A stretch of DNA of 64,000 nt from HXMU1420-13 sp965228545 (GCA_965228545.1 OZ245822.1:3410001-3474000), one strand, 5' to 3'. Shown: positions 42,901 to 52,120, counted from the stretch's first letter. A program made the numbers and translations. Notes: generated by a model not told the origin, from the letters alone.

Positions 42901-44706
42901 GCTGATACTGTAATTCTGGTGTACGAAGTTTCTTTCGAAGATGGGTACTCACTCGATATTCAGCTCAGAAACCTAACCGACTTATTTGGCAATATTCAAA
43001 ATGAGCAGATATTGAATCTAACTTTCGTAGAAGTGGGGGAGGCAGCTCCATTGAGTGTGGTTTTCAACGAAATTCTATATCGAAGAGCGGATGCCGTTTC
43101 GCCCGAATTTGTTGAATTATTCAACCCTGCCAATGAAAACTTCGATCTTAGCGGCTGGACGTTCTCGGATGCAGGTTCCAGCGTTCAGATTCCAATAAAT
43201 ACCATTCTAAGTGCTGGTGAATATCTAGTGCTGACTGATCGGGAAGAGTTTGCTGAGAGTTTAGAAAATGGCTTGTATTTAGCTGGATTTCCATCGCTCA
43301 ATGATGATGGGGATGAATTAATACTCAAAAGCTCAGGCGGAATCACTATCGATAGTTTATTCTATCGTTCTTATTGGGGAGGGGATATACCGGGTGTTTC
43401 TCTGGAACGTAAAGATCCTGCGGCGGCCTCTTTTGATGCTTCCAATTGGGCAAGTTCAAGTTCGCAATCAGGAACTTCAGCTGGACAAAGAAGTGCAGTT
43501 TTTCAAGCTGATGTTACCGCCCCGGAGATTATTTTTAGTTCCATCAGCGAAAGAAATCTCGTAATTGCCTTTTCCGAAGTGGTTCGCTTTACGGCCAATA
43601 CCACTGTTGAAGTGGCAGGATCGTTGATAGATATTGAAAATCAGCGAGACTTTATCGGATCCCAGATTGATCTAAGTTTGGAATCGGAAATCAACTCTGA
43701 AATAAAATCAAAAGCTGCGATATCCCTGACCGTTTCGAATATTACTGATTTTAAAGGAAATTCAGCCAATACTATTTCTAATTCTGTTGCTGAGAAGATG
43801 GAACCGGGTGATGTAATCATCAATGAGATCCTCTACAATCCCCTTGCAGATAGCGACGATAATTTACCCGATCAAAGTGAATATGTAGAGCTTTATAATC
43901 GTACAGAAAAAGCAATTTCATTAGAAGGATTGTTTATACACGACGCACCGGATGAGGACGGGGAAATCAGATCAATTATTCCGGTATCCACTCAATATTC
44001 ATGGATCGCACCGGGCGAATATGTGCTGATAAATGCCGAAGATGAGGCTGCTTCTTTTTCTGAAAGCAAAACAGCCAGATTTTTTGAATTGGAAGGAGTA
44101 GATGAAAACTCAATTATCCATATTGATCGCTCAAGTCTGAGTTTAGCTTCTACTGGTGATGCGATATTTCTTGCCGACAGCAGTGGATTGGTAATTGATT
44201 CAGTGTTTTATGATGAGCAGTGGCAAAACCCGAATATCTTTGATACACGTGGAGTTGCTTTAGAACGAATTGATCCGAATGGCCCAAGTAATGATGCAAA
44301 TAATTGGAGTTCCAGTACGCATGTAACGGGCGGCACACCGTTGGTGGAAAACAGCATTTTTCAAGAATCGGGGGCGACGCCCGATGAGAACGGAATTAGC
44401 TTTTCACCTAATCCATTTTCTCCCGATGATGACGGCTTTGAGGATAATCTTTTCATCAATTATCGATTAGATGCACCCGATTATTTAATTCGAGTTCGAA
44501 TCTTCGATCGGTATGGAAGAGAGGTTCGCGAGTTGGTAAATAATTATCAGGCAGGTTTTGAGGGCTCGTTAATTTGGGATGGGCTAACCGATGATCGAAC
44601 CAAAAACAGAGTAGGGATTTACATAGTGCTTTTTGAAGCTTACGATTCGGCATCAGGTCGAGATCGAACGTTTAAAGAAACCGTGGTACTTGCGAGGAAG
44701 TTTTAA
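39958..44706 (+). CDS. Giant secreted protein with five lamin-tail domains
   Basis: A surface or secreted protein of 1582 aa. A signal peptide (MIRIAIILIFMFGGTVKGQ) follows the start; the frame opens at 39859, but that extension is repeat sequence. A concanavalin-like beta domain fills about residues 30-225. Five lamin-tail domains then begin near 238, 506, 778, 1033 and 1283, each opening like GDVLINEIMYDPP and continuing FVEI(F/Y)NP...LxGWTxSDNSG. Four are followed by SbsA-like Ig domains (PPELLSYELISDNEIMLLFNE). The end (about 1482-1582) is a FlgD/CHU_C-type Ig with NPFSPDDDGFEDN and VYI-like GIYIVLFEAYD, a probable type IX sorting region. Partner unknown. Confidence 0.85.
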   Translation: MKLRTSYSFSMIRIAIILIFMFGGTVKGQVFEDDFSDGDFTDNPSWSGADSNFVIFDLDGNSVLRSNDNEAATSYLSTPSNGTEGYWEFFVRIDGSAPSNSNKAEIILSSDLADLSGAFNGYGIRIGETGDDFIRLIRYDSGIEGEILLSDTTQFEAGGSYRIKVSRNEAANWSLEVAEGYSGELRNSGASATDNTYTTSSFLGIKVSYTASRTDDFYFDFKIDSITTEEPEFDDFEQGDVLINEFLKDPPPGSGLPEYIEIVNTTQKTLNLKDWQVGDNSSLTFISDTNFVLPPDTFLVITSDPEALKSTFGELFSVDVSLPALNNTTDQVRLYTNDGALVDSLEYTPEWGGVDVALERRSLNVSATFQANWGDSPNAQGGTPGKQNEIELDTTPPELADFAILNDSTFQLIFSEPIKPGPASNPDNYQISVPVSTTIQSVSGENDFVTATFFAPDTVVLEFKQPIYSGSNPNILMIQNQEDIFGNVSEFLEQSYELIPTDIAEPGDVLINEIMYDPPSGFSEFVEIFVPETKAINLKGWTLSDNSGTDIIITEDDFFIKNDEFDHFSDERSPNPYVLLVPDETIQKFPYQRIVVGTSFPSLNNTTDAIVLKDPNGVVIDSLTYFSSWGGNDRSLERRSAELPSNLQQNWGDHPTDALASPAAPNALGLDENPPELLSYELISDNEIMLLFNEEIQDSSAKNTLNFGLSHPQSAAPGLLLPNSIEFAKPDTIRLTFEDPFFELNLLEIFNQTDFFGNRNERIAIEFEYVITSPSTEGDVKITEFAYDAPEGFSEFVEIYNPTDKNFDLNGWTFNDNSGNRKRISNSQFFLKAGEFAVLAPDSTILENFSGIKLLDVSGFPALNNTSDDLVLRNAEGVLMDSLTYSKTWGGEEVTLERRSMEVSGIYFENWGDSPATSLGTPGTANEIQPDNEPPFVLEASFISNTQIRLLFNERLFGESVSNPGNYYFSSGANPIQAIHQADTVILVYEVSFEDGYSLDIQLRNLTDLFGNIQNEQILNLTFVEVGEAAPLSVVFNEILYRRADAVSPEFVELFNPANENFDLSGWTFSDAGSSVQIPINTILSAGEYLVLTDREEFAESLENGLYLAGFPSLNDDGDELILKSSGGITIDSLFYRSYWGGDIPGVSLERKDPAAASFDASNWASSSSQSGTSAGQRSAVFQADVTAPEIIFSSISERNLVIAFSEVVRFTANTTVEVAGSLIDIENQRDFIGSQIDLSLESEINSEIKSKAAISLTVSNITDFKGNSANTISNSVAEKMEPGDVIINEILYNPLADSDDNLPDQSEYVELYNRTEKAISLEGLFIHDAPDEDGEIRSIIPVSTQYSWIAPGEYVLINAEDEAASFSESKTARFFELEGVDENSIIHIDRSSLSLASTGDAIFLADSSGLVIDSVFYDEQWQNPNIFDTRGVALERIDPNGPSNDANNWSSSTHVTGGTPLVENSIFQESGATPDENGISFSPNPFSPDDDGFEDNLFINYRLDAPDYLIRVRIFDRYGREVRELVNNYQAGFEGSLIWDGLTDDRTKNRVGIYIVLFEAYDSASGRDRTFKETVVLARKF

Positions 44707-44715
44707 TGAATTAGA

Positions 44716-44896
44716 GCCGTAGGCATCCCTGCGGAAGAATAACGAATATAAAATTAGGAATAGAGTTTGAGCTATTACCGATTTGTCTTTCCATTTAAAT
44801 AAAAAAAGCCGAAGACTGTGAAAGTCATTCGGCTAAAGTGTTGTAGATGAATAAGTATTCCTAATTCAACTAATCTCCCATGGAGATGCCTACGGC
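44716..44896. repeat. Long-range inverted repeat flanking a terminator
   Basis: GCCGTAGGCATC (44716-44727) faces GATGCCTACGGC (44885-44896), and weaker matches (TTAGGAATA / TATTCCTAATT) extend inward. The pair brackets the terminator hairpin at 44801-44834, giving a nested fold-back structure. Confidence 0.6.
44801..44834 (-). terminator. Rho-independent terminator for the minus-strand lipoprotein gene
   Basis: AGCCGAA-GACT (44807-44817) pairs with AGTC-A-TTCGGCT (44823-44834) around a short loop. The A-run at 44801-44807 becomes a T-run on the minus strand, so it ends the gene at 44917. Confidence 0.8.
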
Positions 44897-44916
44897 ATTA
44901 ATTTCTAATTGAATAA

Positions 44917-45348
44917 TTATCCAATTTTTAGATCATCCATCAAATCAGAAAAACTATCTTCAAAGCTATCCAGCGATTCATTGAATGATTCTGCTGCGGC
45001 TTCCCAATTTTCTTCGGAAGCGTCTTTCAGCTCATCTAGTTCACGTTCAAGCGCGGTACGCTGATTGGTTAAATCTTCCCAGGCTTCTTTAGTTTCTTCA
45101 GCCATATCAGAGCTTGAATCTTTGATATCAGCTCGGATTTCAGCTAATTCTTCGTTGATTTCTTCCAATTGCTCTTCGGCATTGTCTACAAATTCTTCGC
45201 GGCTATCAGCAGCGTTATTTTGTACAGCTTCTACTTTTTCCTGAGCGGCGTCCACACTCTCATTCATATTCTGTTGCGATTCATTACTACATGCTGATAA
45301 AAGCAAGATTAATCCAAAAGTGATGTTAGTTATCAATGGTCTAAACAT
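44917..45348 (-). CDS. Coiled-coil lipoprotein
   Basis: A 143-aa lipoprotein. The signal ends in LLLSACSNES, with the acylated Cys near residue 20. The rest is an acidic coiled coil of heptads (AQEKVEAVQNNAADSREEF, EEQLEEINEELAEIRADIKD, RTALERELDELKDASEENW) with Ser-rich ends. No catalytic motif is present. It may be a structural or spacer protein of the outer membrane or periplasm. It lies alone between the lamin-tail protein (convergent) and the TonB receptor (same strand). Confidence 0.75.
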   Translation of the reverse strand: MFRPLITNITFGLILLLSACSNESQQNMNESVDAAQEKVEAVQNNAADSREEFVDNAEEQLEEINEELAEIRADIKDSSSDMAEETKEAWEDLTNQRTALERELDELKDASEENWEAAAESFNESLDSFEDSFSDLMDDLKIG

Positions 45349-45456
45349 AATCGTTAATTTTAATTAGTATTTGACTATTGATAGGGAGATTGAGCTAAAT
45401 TGTTCCGAATTTGACAGCGTTTCACATCCCATGTATTAAAAAGACCCCTCTCTGTC

Positions 45457-45518
45457 TCTCCCCTGCATCAGGGGAGAGGACTTAAATATTATATTGCAGT
45501 AGGGTCAATTCATGAATT
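45457..45518. repeat. Two interspersed hairpins
   Basis: CTCTCCCCTG-CAT-CAGGGGAGAG (45457-45479) is a perfect hairpin. Next to it, GGGTCAATTCATGAATTGGTCCC (about 45496-45518, shown here as arms GGGTCAATTC and AATTGGTCCC) resembles the hairpin after the dehydrogenase at 60604. They look like dispersed palindromic elements. Confidence 0.6.
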
Positions 45519-45562
45519 GGTCCCAACGATTTTCAATTATGTATGCTGGGCATTGATCATTC

Positions 45563-47650
45563 TTAATTCCCTAATTGATAATTGATTGAGAGTGTCAAAA
45601 ACCAATTTCTCTCAGGAGCCGGTTGGAAGTAACGCCCGCCAAACGCATTGATATCAAAGCCGCGACTGTATTGTTCATCCAGCAGATTGTCGATGCCGAA
45701 GCCTACATCAAAATTCAATTTTTCAGCTACACGCTGCTTCAACCCAAGCTTAAATTGTACCAATTGGTATGATTCCGAATAGATCGAATTATCATCTTCC
45801 AATGGAATCTCATCATTGAACGTATGGCTTAGCGTAGAATAAAAGCCATCTTTCTGTTGGATGAGTAGCGTATTCACTAACACATTGGGTGCAACTCCGG
45901 TAAGATCGTTGCCGCTGAAGTCACCGTCTGCTGTCTGATATTCATCGAACTCGAAATCATTAAAGGTGTATGCTGTTTTCAATTCAATTTTCGAGAAAAA
46001 TGCCATGGGATCATCAATCAGAAGAATAGATGAATTAAGTTCGAGCCCAAACTGATTGGTACTTCCTGCATTTCGGAACAAAGTAGTTCCACGTTCCGAT
46101 TCTTGTTGTACAATGCTGTTATTTAAGCGATAGAAAAAGGTAGTGGCGTCAAATCCCCATCGACCCAAAATTGCATATCCTCGAATACCGAGTTCGAAAT
46201 TAGTCCCGATTTCAGGTTGTAACCCTCGGTTGATACTTCCCTCATTCGTTCGAACTTCCTCTATGGTTGGGGGTGAAAATCCGTAGCCAACACCGCCAAA
46301 AGCGGTGATAGTATTGCTGAGTTTCTTTGCAATCGATAAGCGGGGAACAAATTGAGTATCAAAAGTGATAGTGGTTTTTCCGGTACTGCCGTATTCATCC
46401 ACATCGGCACTAAATAATCGTTTAATATCGTAACGGAGCAGATTTAAACTCGCTCCGGCGTTTAGTATCCAGCTATTGCCAATATCGAGCTGTGAACTCA
46501 CATAAAAGGAGGTGCTTTTTACCTTCAGTTCATCATCAAAATTAAGTGCTCCAACCTTAGATGAATCATTTTCAAAATTTCGAGATGCATAACTCGATGC
46601 CTGATATTCTGAGCCAAAACTAATTTCAGCCGGACTGTTACCCGCAATAAAATCATAAGTATATTGCGTTCGGAAACCTCCACTTTTTCGGCTGTCGATT
46701 TTGTAATCCAGGTTGAAAGGATTTTCGAAATCACTTAAAGTGCCATAGGCCGAAGCGGTATTTGAGAATCGATCTGTAATTTGATAATCGTGGGTTAGTC
46801 CAAATAATAAGGCTTCGTGTTTAATGCTTGCATCAGCATCCACACTGCCTAATGCAAAACGGTTGCCTGGACGAGCTTGAGTAGGATCTGCTTCAAATTG
46901 TTCGGCGTTTAAACCGCCCGGAATGCCGTAGTTAAGCTCGGAAAATAATACGTTGGCATTTATTGAGCGCCCTTCAGCATATTCCACTTCACCGGAAACC
47001 TCAAGAACCCGACGATCTAAGAAAGACTGCTCCCGGTATCCATCGTTCTGTTGGTTGGCATATTTGAAGGAGATGGCACCATTTTCGAGAGCATCATGAT
47101 AGGCTAAGCGAGAAGAATAACTGCCAAATGATCCTACTGAAAAAGAACTGCTTAATTGATCGGTTAGTACAGGTCTGGTGCTGTTAATCAATAACACACC
47201 ACCGTTTCCGGCGCCATACAAACTTCCGGCCGGACCTTTGATTACTTCAACGGATTGCATGTTCCAGACATCCAGTAAATTCAAAAAAGTAGTACCCGTT
47301 GGTTCTGTAAACGGAATTCCATTCCAATACACCTTCACATTTCGAATTCCAAATGGAGAGCGAAGGGAGCTGCCCCTTAGTGAAATTCGATAACTGCCCG
47401 GAGCTCGTTCTTCCATTCGAACACCGGCTACCGTATTTAGCCCAAACAATAAGCTGGAAGCATCTAATCCGGTTATGGTTTGCGGATTTACTAAGGCCAC
47501 GCTTACCGGAGTTTCCAGAATATTTCGATTGGTTTCGTAGCCGACAACTACAATTTCATCTATTTGGCGCTGAAGAGTGTCGGGTTCGAATTGGGCAAAA
47601 AGGGAGTTAGATATTGAAAAAAGGAAAAAAACTATAAGTAAGAGCCGCAT
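45563..47650 (-). CDS. TonB-dependent outer-membrane receptor
   Basis: A 22-strand beta-barrel transporter of 695 aa. A signal peptide (LLLIVFFLFSISNSLFAQ) precedes a TonB box-like stretch DEIVVVGYETNRN, the plug domain (PVSVALVNPQTI, LRGSSLRSPFGIRNVKVYWNGIPFTEPTG, VEVIKGPAGSLYGAGNGGVLLI) and the barrel, which ends with FLTLSINYQLGN. It lacks the SusC-type carboxypeptidase-like N-terminal domain and resembles FecA/siderophore or cobalamin-type receptors. The frame's first codon at 47659 is TTG; the ATG at 47650 is preferred. No partner gene or riboswitch marks the ligand. Confidence 0.9.
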   Translation of the reverse strand: MRLLLIVFFLFSISNSLFAQFEPDTLQRQIDEIVVVGYETNRNILETPVSVALVNPQTITGLDASSLLFGLNTVAGVRMEERAPGSYRISLRGSSLRSPFGIRNVKVYWNGIPFTEPTGTTFLNLLDVWNMQSVEVIKGPAGSLYGAGNGGVLLINSTRPVLTDQLSSSFSVGSFGSYSSRLAYHDALENGAISFKYANQQNDGYREQSFLDRRVLEVSGEVEYAEGRSINANVLFSELNYGIPGGLNAEQFEADPTQARPGNRFALGSVDADASIKHEALLFGLTHDYQITDRFSNTASAYGTLSDFENPFNLDYKIDSRKSGGFRTQYTYDFIAGNSPAEISFGSEYQASSYASRNFENDSSKVGALNFDDELKVKSTSFYVSSQLDIGNSWILNAGASLNLLRYDIKRLFSADVDEYGSTGKTTITFDTQFVPRLSIAKKLSNTITAFGGVGYGFSPPTIEEVRTNEGSINRGLQPEIGTNFELGIRGYAILGRWGFDATTFFYRLNNSIVQQESERGTTLFRNAGSTNQFGLELNSSILLIDDPMAFFSKIELKTAYTFNDFEFDEYQTADGDFSGNDLTGVAPNVLVNTLLIQQKDGFYSTLSHTFNDEIPLEDDNSIYSESYQLVQFKLGLKQRVAEKLNFDVGFGIDNLLDEQYSRGFDINAFGGRYFQPAPERNWFLTLSINYQLGN

Positions 47651-47718
47651 GCGGAACAAAAGGGTTCGGTTGGATAAATAACATCAAAGCAAAAGCTGCG
47701 ATGATTAAGCATTGAGAA

Positions 47719-47763
47719 ATGAATACATTTCCTGCAAAAAATAAGTTCTCACAAAAGTATTGA
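47719..47763 (+). other. Fourteen-codon leader ORF overlapping the murI TTG start
   Basis: ATG 47719 encodes MNTFPAKNKFSQKY and stops with TGA 47761-47763, overlapping the murI TTG at 47760 as TTGA. This could couple translation of the rare-start murI gene to the leader. Confidence 0.4.
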
Positions 47764-48563
47764 AAAAACAGACGGCACCTATAGGAATTTTTGACTCCGG
47801 TATTGGCGGACTCACTGTGGCAAAAGCAGTTATGGAGGCGTTGCCTAGCGAAGATATTCTGTATTTCGGAGATACAGCGCGGGTTCCCTACGGCATAAAA
47901 TCGCAGGAAACAGTGCGTAAGTATGCGCTTGAAATTACCCGCTTTTTGTTGGATAGAGGTGTTAAAATGATTTTGGTTGCTTGCAATACTGTATCTGCAT
48001 CCGCAAAAAAAGAGATCATTGAGATGGCAGGAGCTGTACCTGTGCTCGACGTTATTACATCCGGTTCAGAAAAGGCAGTCTCGTTAAAAACTCACAATGA
48101 AGTTGCGGTGATTGGTACGCTGGCAACGGTGAATTCGGAAGCGTATCCAAAGGCCATAAAACAGCTTGATCAACATGTAAAAGTCCGACAAAAAGCCTGC
48201 CCTATGTTCGTGCCACTTGCTGAAGAGGGCTGGACAGATAACGAAATTGCCCAAAAAGTGATTGCAGAATACCTAGGTGAATTTGAAAATTCAGAAATTG
48301 ATGCTCTTATATTGGGATGCACCCATTACCCGTTGTTCAAGAAATCAATCGAGGCATTTTTACATGATGAGCATATCCACATCATTGATTCGGCGGAGTC
48401 GATTGCTACCTCAGCGAAACAGGAACTTATAGATCGAAATCTTTCGAATTCTACTGGCGGAGATTTTCAATGCTTCGTGAGTGATCAACCGCAACGCTTT
48501 CAGGAATTAGCCGAACGTTTTTTGGGGCGAACTATTTCCGGCATCCAGATTGTTTCGTTGTAG
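47760..48563 (+). CDS. murI: Glutamate racemase
   Basis: MurI makes D-glutamate for peptidoglycan. The protein starts with a TTG codon and reads IGIFDSGIGGLTVAKAVMEALP. The catalytic cysteines are in ILVACNTVSASA (about residue 75) and ALILGCTHYPLF (about 185), with the DSGIGGLT and GDTARVPYG motifs. The 267-aa length is normal. No in-frame ATG lies between the last upstream stop and the essential DSG motif, so the TTG start is probably genuine. The 14-codon leader ORF ending on it may help initiation. Confidence 0.94.
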   Translation: MKKQTAPIGIFDSGIGGLTVAKAVMEALPSEDILYFGDTARVPYGIKSQETVRKYALEITRFLLDRGVKMILVACNTVSASAKKEIIEMAGAVPVLDVITSGSEKAVSLKTHNEVAVIGTLATVNSEAYPKAIKQLDQHVKVRQKACPMFVPLAEEGWTDNEIAQKVIAEYLGEFENSEIDALILGCTHYPLFKKSIEAFLHDEHIHIIDSAESIATSAKQELIDRNLSNSTGGDFQCFVSDQPQRFQELAERFLGRTISGIQIVSL

Positions 48564-48672
48564 GGCGTAGCCACGGATGCCCAAAAACTCAAAATAGGTA
48601 GTTCGTGATTTTCTGGAACTGAAAAGGCTCATTGTTGATGAGCCTTCACTTAGTTGGTAAAATGAAATACAG

Positions 48673-50925
48673 CTATTTAATCAACTGCATTTTGATGGAT
48701 TTGGTGAAGATTTCGCCGGATGTTCCAACCGCCTCAATCCGTGCAAAGTAGAAACCACTTGATAAATTAGAAGCCTCAAAGTGTTGGGTGTGGCTACCCG
48801 CTTCCATTTGTTGATTAACCAAGGCAACCACTTCCTGCCCCATCAGATTGAAAACTTTTATGGAAACGTTGGAAGTTTCCGGTAAGTCAAATTTTAAAGT
48901 AGTGCTTGGGTTAAATGGGTTGGGATAGTTTTGTGCAATACCAAACATCTCAGGAATGGCTTGCGGTTCTTGCCCGATTACTTTTGGGATAGGTCCTCCG
49001 TCATGATCCACACTGATTTGTTTGTAAGCGGTATTGCTTTGGCTGTCGGTTACTATCAGCTTAAGATCAAAATCCACCGAAGATGAAGTACTGTAGGTAG
49101 AGGTGTAGCCCATAATGTACCAGTAACTACTTCCTTCGTTTCGTTTTTGCCACTCATAAGAATATGGAGGGGTACCGTTGGATGCGGAACCAAACCACAT
49201 CCCAAATTGACCGGGATATAATTCATTTGGGCCAATAATGTTAGCTTTGAGTGATGGGGGAGTGAATATCTTCTTCCCAATAAACGCATCTTCAATTTCA
49301 TCTACATACGAAGAATAGCCGGAACTATTTGCGGCTGCTATTAGGGCATACATTCCATCCAAAAAGCTTGGGCTGGAATCTAGGTTTCCAAGAGACTCTA
49401 AGACAAGTTCATCTATAACAGCGGCGTTTACGTTGTTGTCGTTTCTTAAATCCCATAACGCACCGGAAAAGATAACGCTTTTTTCGTGGTAACTTGAGCC
49501 AAAAATTCCATTGAAATCAATTGTTGCATAATCATCCATTGTGTACGAATTGGTCAGATTCCTTGTGTAATTAAATCCTCCCGGCTGATCTATATATTCT
49601 CCAATAATGCTATTGCTGATTCCACCCGTAGTATTGCGATAGGCTAAGCCAAAATAATCGGAATAGGCTTCGTCCATGGCATCCGTTTCTAAATTCAGCT
49701 CTAAGTCATTGTAGGTTTCGCTTACCACATGCATGTATTCATGAACAATGACGGCGGCTTCTTTGGTGGGATTGTTTAGCCCCGATGCTCCGTCCATAAA
49801 ATAGATTTCTCTAAGGGAGGGCGTTGAAGAGGCGTATCTTGTATTATGTCTTGTTACTGCCGATACTTTTCCAACTTGAGTATTTCCCATTCCCTTTCCA
49901 ATCATCCATGCTTCAAATTCATCGCCGTGGTAGTACACCATGACCTCATCAAAGTGAGCGTTGGAGGTAGTATAATTAAAAGTACCCGTAGAGGAAGAGG
50001 CATCCGTGTTATTGTAATAATCTACGGTGATATTATCTCCCCGAAGTTTTCGTGGGCTCAGATTATCAAGTCGGTGCAGTGTTTCTGTAGAAGTCGAAGT
50101 ATTAAGGTTAGGGCTCATGGTGTAGACCGTACCCGTTCCATTGATTCTAAACCGGGCAGCGTTTTCGACGTCATCTTCTGGATACATAACAGATTTGGTT
50201 AACGAAATGGTGTTTACATCAACTTCATTTCCGTGGCTGAGCAGGTTTTTCTTTCGTACAATATCACCTGTTTGGGCATCAATAAAATACCTCCATGCAT
50301 CCGGCTGTTCCTCTAAATAGATATCAAGTGCGTACACTAAGCGATAGCCTTTTTTTTCGTACTCATTTTGGATCGGTTAAATAGAAAGGGCAGCTTCTTT
50401 ATGAATGGTATATTTATCAGTTCCCAAATCGGCAGTGATCACGCCCAGAGCTTGTTCTGCACTGAGTTCAGGAGTTACATCTATAGAAATATCATCGTAG
50501 AAATCGCCGCTTATGTAGTCAATAAACCCATCTTCAGTAACCGAAACCAAATATCCGGAATGGAGTACAGGGGTGTTTTTGTACATCTGTTGATACTTAA
50601 ACTTATGGGTACCCGATTTCGAACTTAATGTACGGACTTGTGTCAGCTCAAAATCATTTTCTTCGATTTGAAAAAGGCTTCGATGTTGATTTAGAAAGTT
50701 TTCTACCGCTGCATCTGGGGATGAGCCATAAGAAGCTTTGGTTTTGCCGATCATTTTAGAAAATCTGCCGGAATGTTCATCCCAGACAATGTTTAATGAT
50801 CGTTCATTCGAAGCATTAAATTGCTCCCATTATTGTTTCAGTACCGTGGAAGTTTCTCTTTCTTGTGCAAAAGAAATGGTACTGGCTACTAGTACTAGGC
50901 TTAGAGCAGATAAGATTTGTTTCAT
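48673..50925 (-). pseudogene. M4-like secreted metalloprotease interrupted by two in-frame TAA codons
   Basis: One continuous frame of 751 codons runs from ATG 50925 to 48673 with no frameshift, but holds TAA at 50830-50832 (codon 32) and at 50377-50379 (codon 183). The product would have a signal peptide (ILSALSLVLVASTISFAQ), an FTP/PepSY propeptide, a zinc protease domain with HEYMHVVSE (HExxH) and DAMDEAYSDYFG (third ligand Glu), a PKD-like domain and a type A sorting tail (NYPNPFNPSTTLKF... GFYFARIEA). All catalytic parts are intact. I call it a pseudogene by nonsense change; a stop-codon read-through is possible but unsupported. Confidence 0.75.
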
Positions 50926-51053
50926 ATTTGCCTCCAAATATGGTTATTTTGAAAGCATTCATGTTTTGCATGAATACCCGGCCCTGCACTGAATTCTGAC
51001 TCTAACTTCCAGGTTAACATAGGATAGGTGCGGGGTTTTTTTGTTATGGTTAT

Positions 51054-52070
51054 TTAATGGTCACTGGTACCAATTCCTGTAATCTCGGGATACTCCTTCT
51101 TTGAAAAGAAAGTGCGTATTTCTCCCGTTTCCAGATCGATAATCTTTAACTCAGAATCTATTTGATCGTTAAACCGATTTCTTTGTTCGGTAAAAATGAT
51201 GTTCCCATCTTTAGTCCACATGGGCTTAGTATTTACATGGATTCCACTGGTAAATTCATTAAAGAATGTTCCTTTTAAATCAGTAACTATGATTTTGAAT
51301 CCATTAAACTCACTTCCGTTAATGTACCCTGCGGCAATGAGCCGTAAGGAGTCATTCCACGCCAAATCAAAAATACCCCGTTTTGTAACCCCTCCTTCAT
51401 TAATGCCGTCTATGTATGGGTTATCTATCTCTGTTAGATATTCCCCCTCTAAATCAATTAAATAAAATTCGAGGGCACCGAATTCGTTAGAAAAAACAAT
51501 GAGCGTGTCGGAAGAAATAATGTCCAAAGGATAGATCGCATGTGGTTGGGCTTCTTTAATCATCGTAACTTTTCTGGTATCCAAAACATAATAAAAGACC
51601 GATTGAAGACCGCTGAACGCTTGGGCAGGATTGGTAAAATAAAACCCATCACTTTTTTTATTCCAAACTATATCACTATTCTCATGCCCTATAAGAGGGA
51701 AATTGCGTGTGCCTATTAGTTCATAGAGTAGCTGTTTTTTGCCCGTACGTGTATTGTACAGGCCAAGCTGGGGAGCGGAGCCTAGCCCAGTTTCATATTT
51801 GTCGGTATAAATGAGTTTCTCTTCATCCGGGGAGAGCCTAAGGTTATTGTAAGAGGCGGTGTCGCTGGTAAGCAGCTTAAACTCTTTGGGATTATCATAA
51901 TTGATGGCAATAATACCTTGTACCGGAGCGCCATTGGGGTTAGTGCGCTCAAAGAACACATTGGCATACACGGGATTGTCAATAGTTAGTTCTTTTTCTT
52001 TGTCCAAAAGCCCACACCCTAGTGTTAAACCGAAAAAAAATAAATAACTTTTCAAAGACAAATTTCTCAT
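51054..52070 (-). CDS. Lipoprotein with TolB-like beta-propeller
   Basis: A 338-aa lipoprotein: the signal ends GLTLGCGLLDKE. The body repeats PD40/WD40-like strands such as NNLRLSPDEEKLIYTDKY, DIVWNKKSDGFYFTNPA, FDLAWNDSLRLIAAGY and KPMWTKDGNIIFTEQRN, giving a propeller of about six blades. Such proteins bind partners at the outer membrane; nothing points to an enzyme. Its leader and first codons (ATATGAGAAATT) match those of the lipoprotein at 52264, so the two are probably controlled alike. Confidence 0.75.
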   Translation of the reverse strand: MRNLSLKSYLFFFGLTLGCGLLDKEKELTIDNPVYANVFFERTNPNGAPVQGIIAINYDNPKEFKLLTSDTASYNNLRLSPDEEKLIYTDKYETGLGSAPQLGLYNTRTGKKQLLYELIGTRNFPLIGHENSDIVWNKKSDGFYFTNPAQAFSGLQSVFYYVLDTRKVTMIKEAQPHAIYPLDIISSDTLIVFSNEFGALEFYLIDLEGEYLTEIDNPYIDGINEGGVTKRGIFDLAWNDSLRLIAAGYINGSEFNGFKIIVTDLKGTFFNEFTSGIHVNTKPMWTKDGNIIFTEQRNRFNDQIDSELKIIDLETGEIRTFFSKKEYPEITGIGTSDH

Positions 52071-52079
52071 ATAACTCTT

Positions 52080-52120
52080 AACTTTATTTTTTTGTACTTA
52101 AAGGATAACTAAAGAGAATG
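52080..52120 (-). promoter_or_regulatory. Leader shared by the two lipoprotein genes (copy at the 51054 gene)
   Basis: Reading toward the gene, both leaders contain TTATCCTTAA, a run of A with TA, AGTTA, and GTTAT directly before ATGAGAAATT. The second copy lies at about 52936-52972. The spacing is the same within a few bases, which suggests a duplicated promoter. Confidence 0.4.

Noticed and set aside
47651..47759. A cobalamin or other riboswitch upstream of the TonB receptor
   Set aside because: The spacer is about 100 bp, shared with murI, and has no B12-box or other conserved RNA motif that I can see.
48673..50925. TAA recoding as an amino-acid codon in this organism
   Set aside because: Many neighbouring intact genes end in TAA at the expected length, so a general reassignment is excluded.
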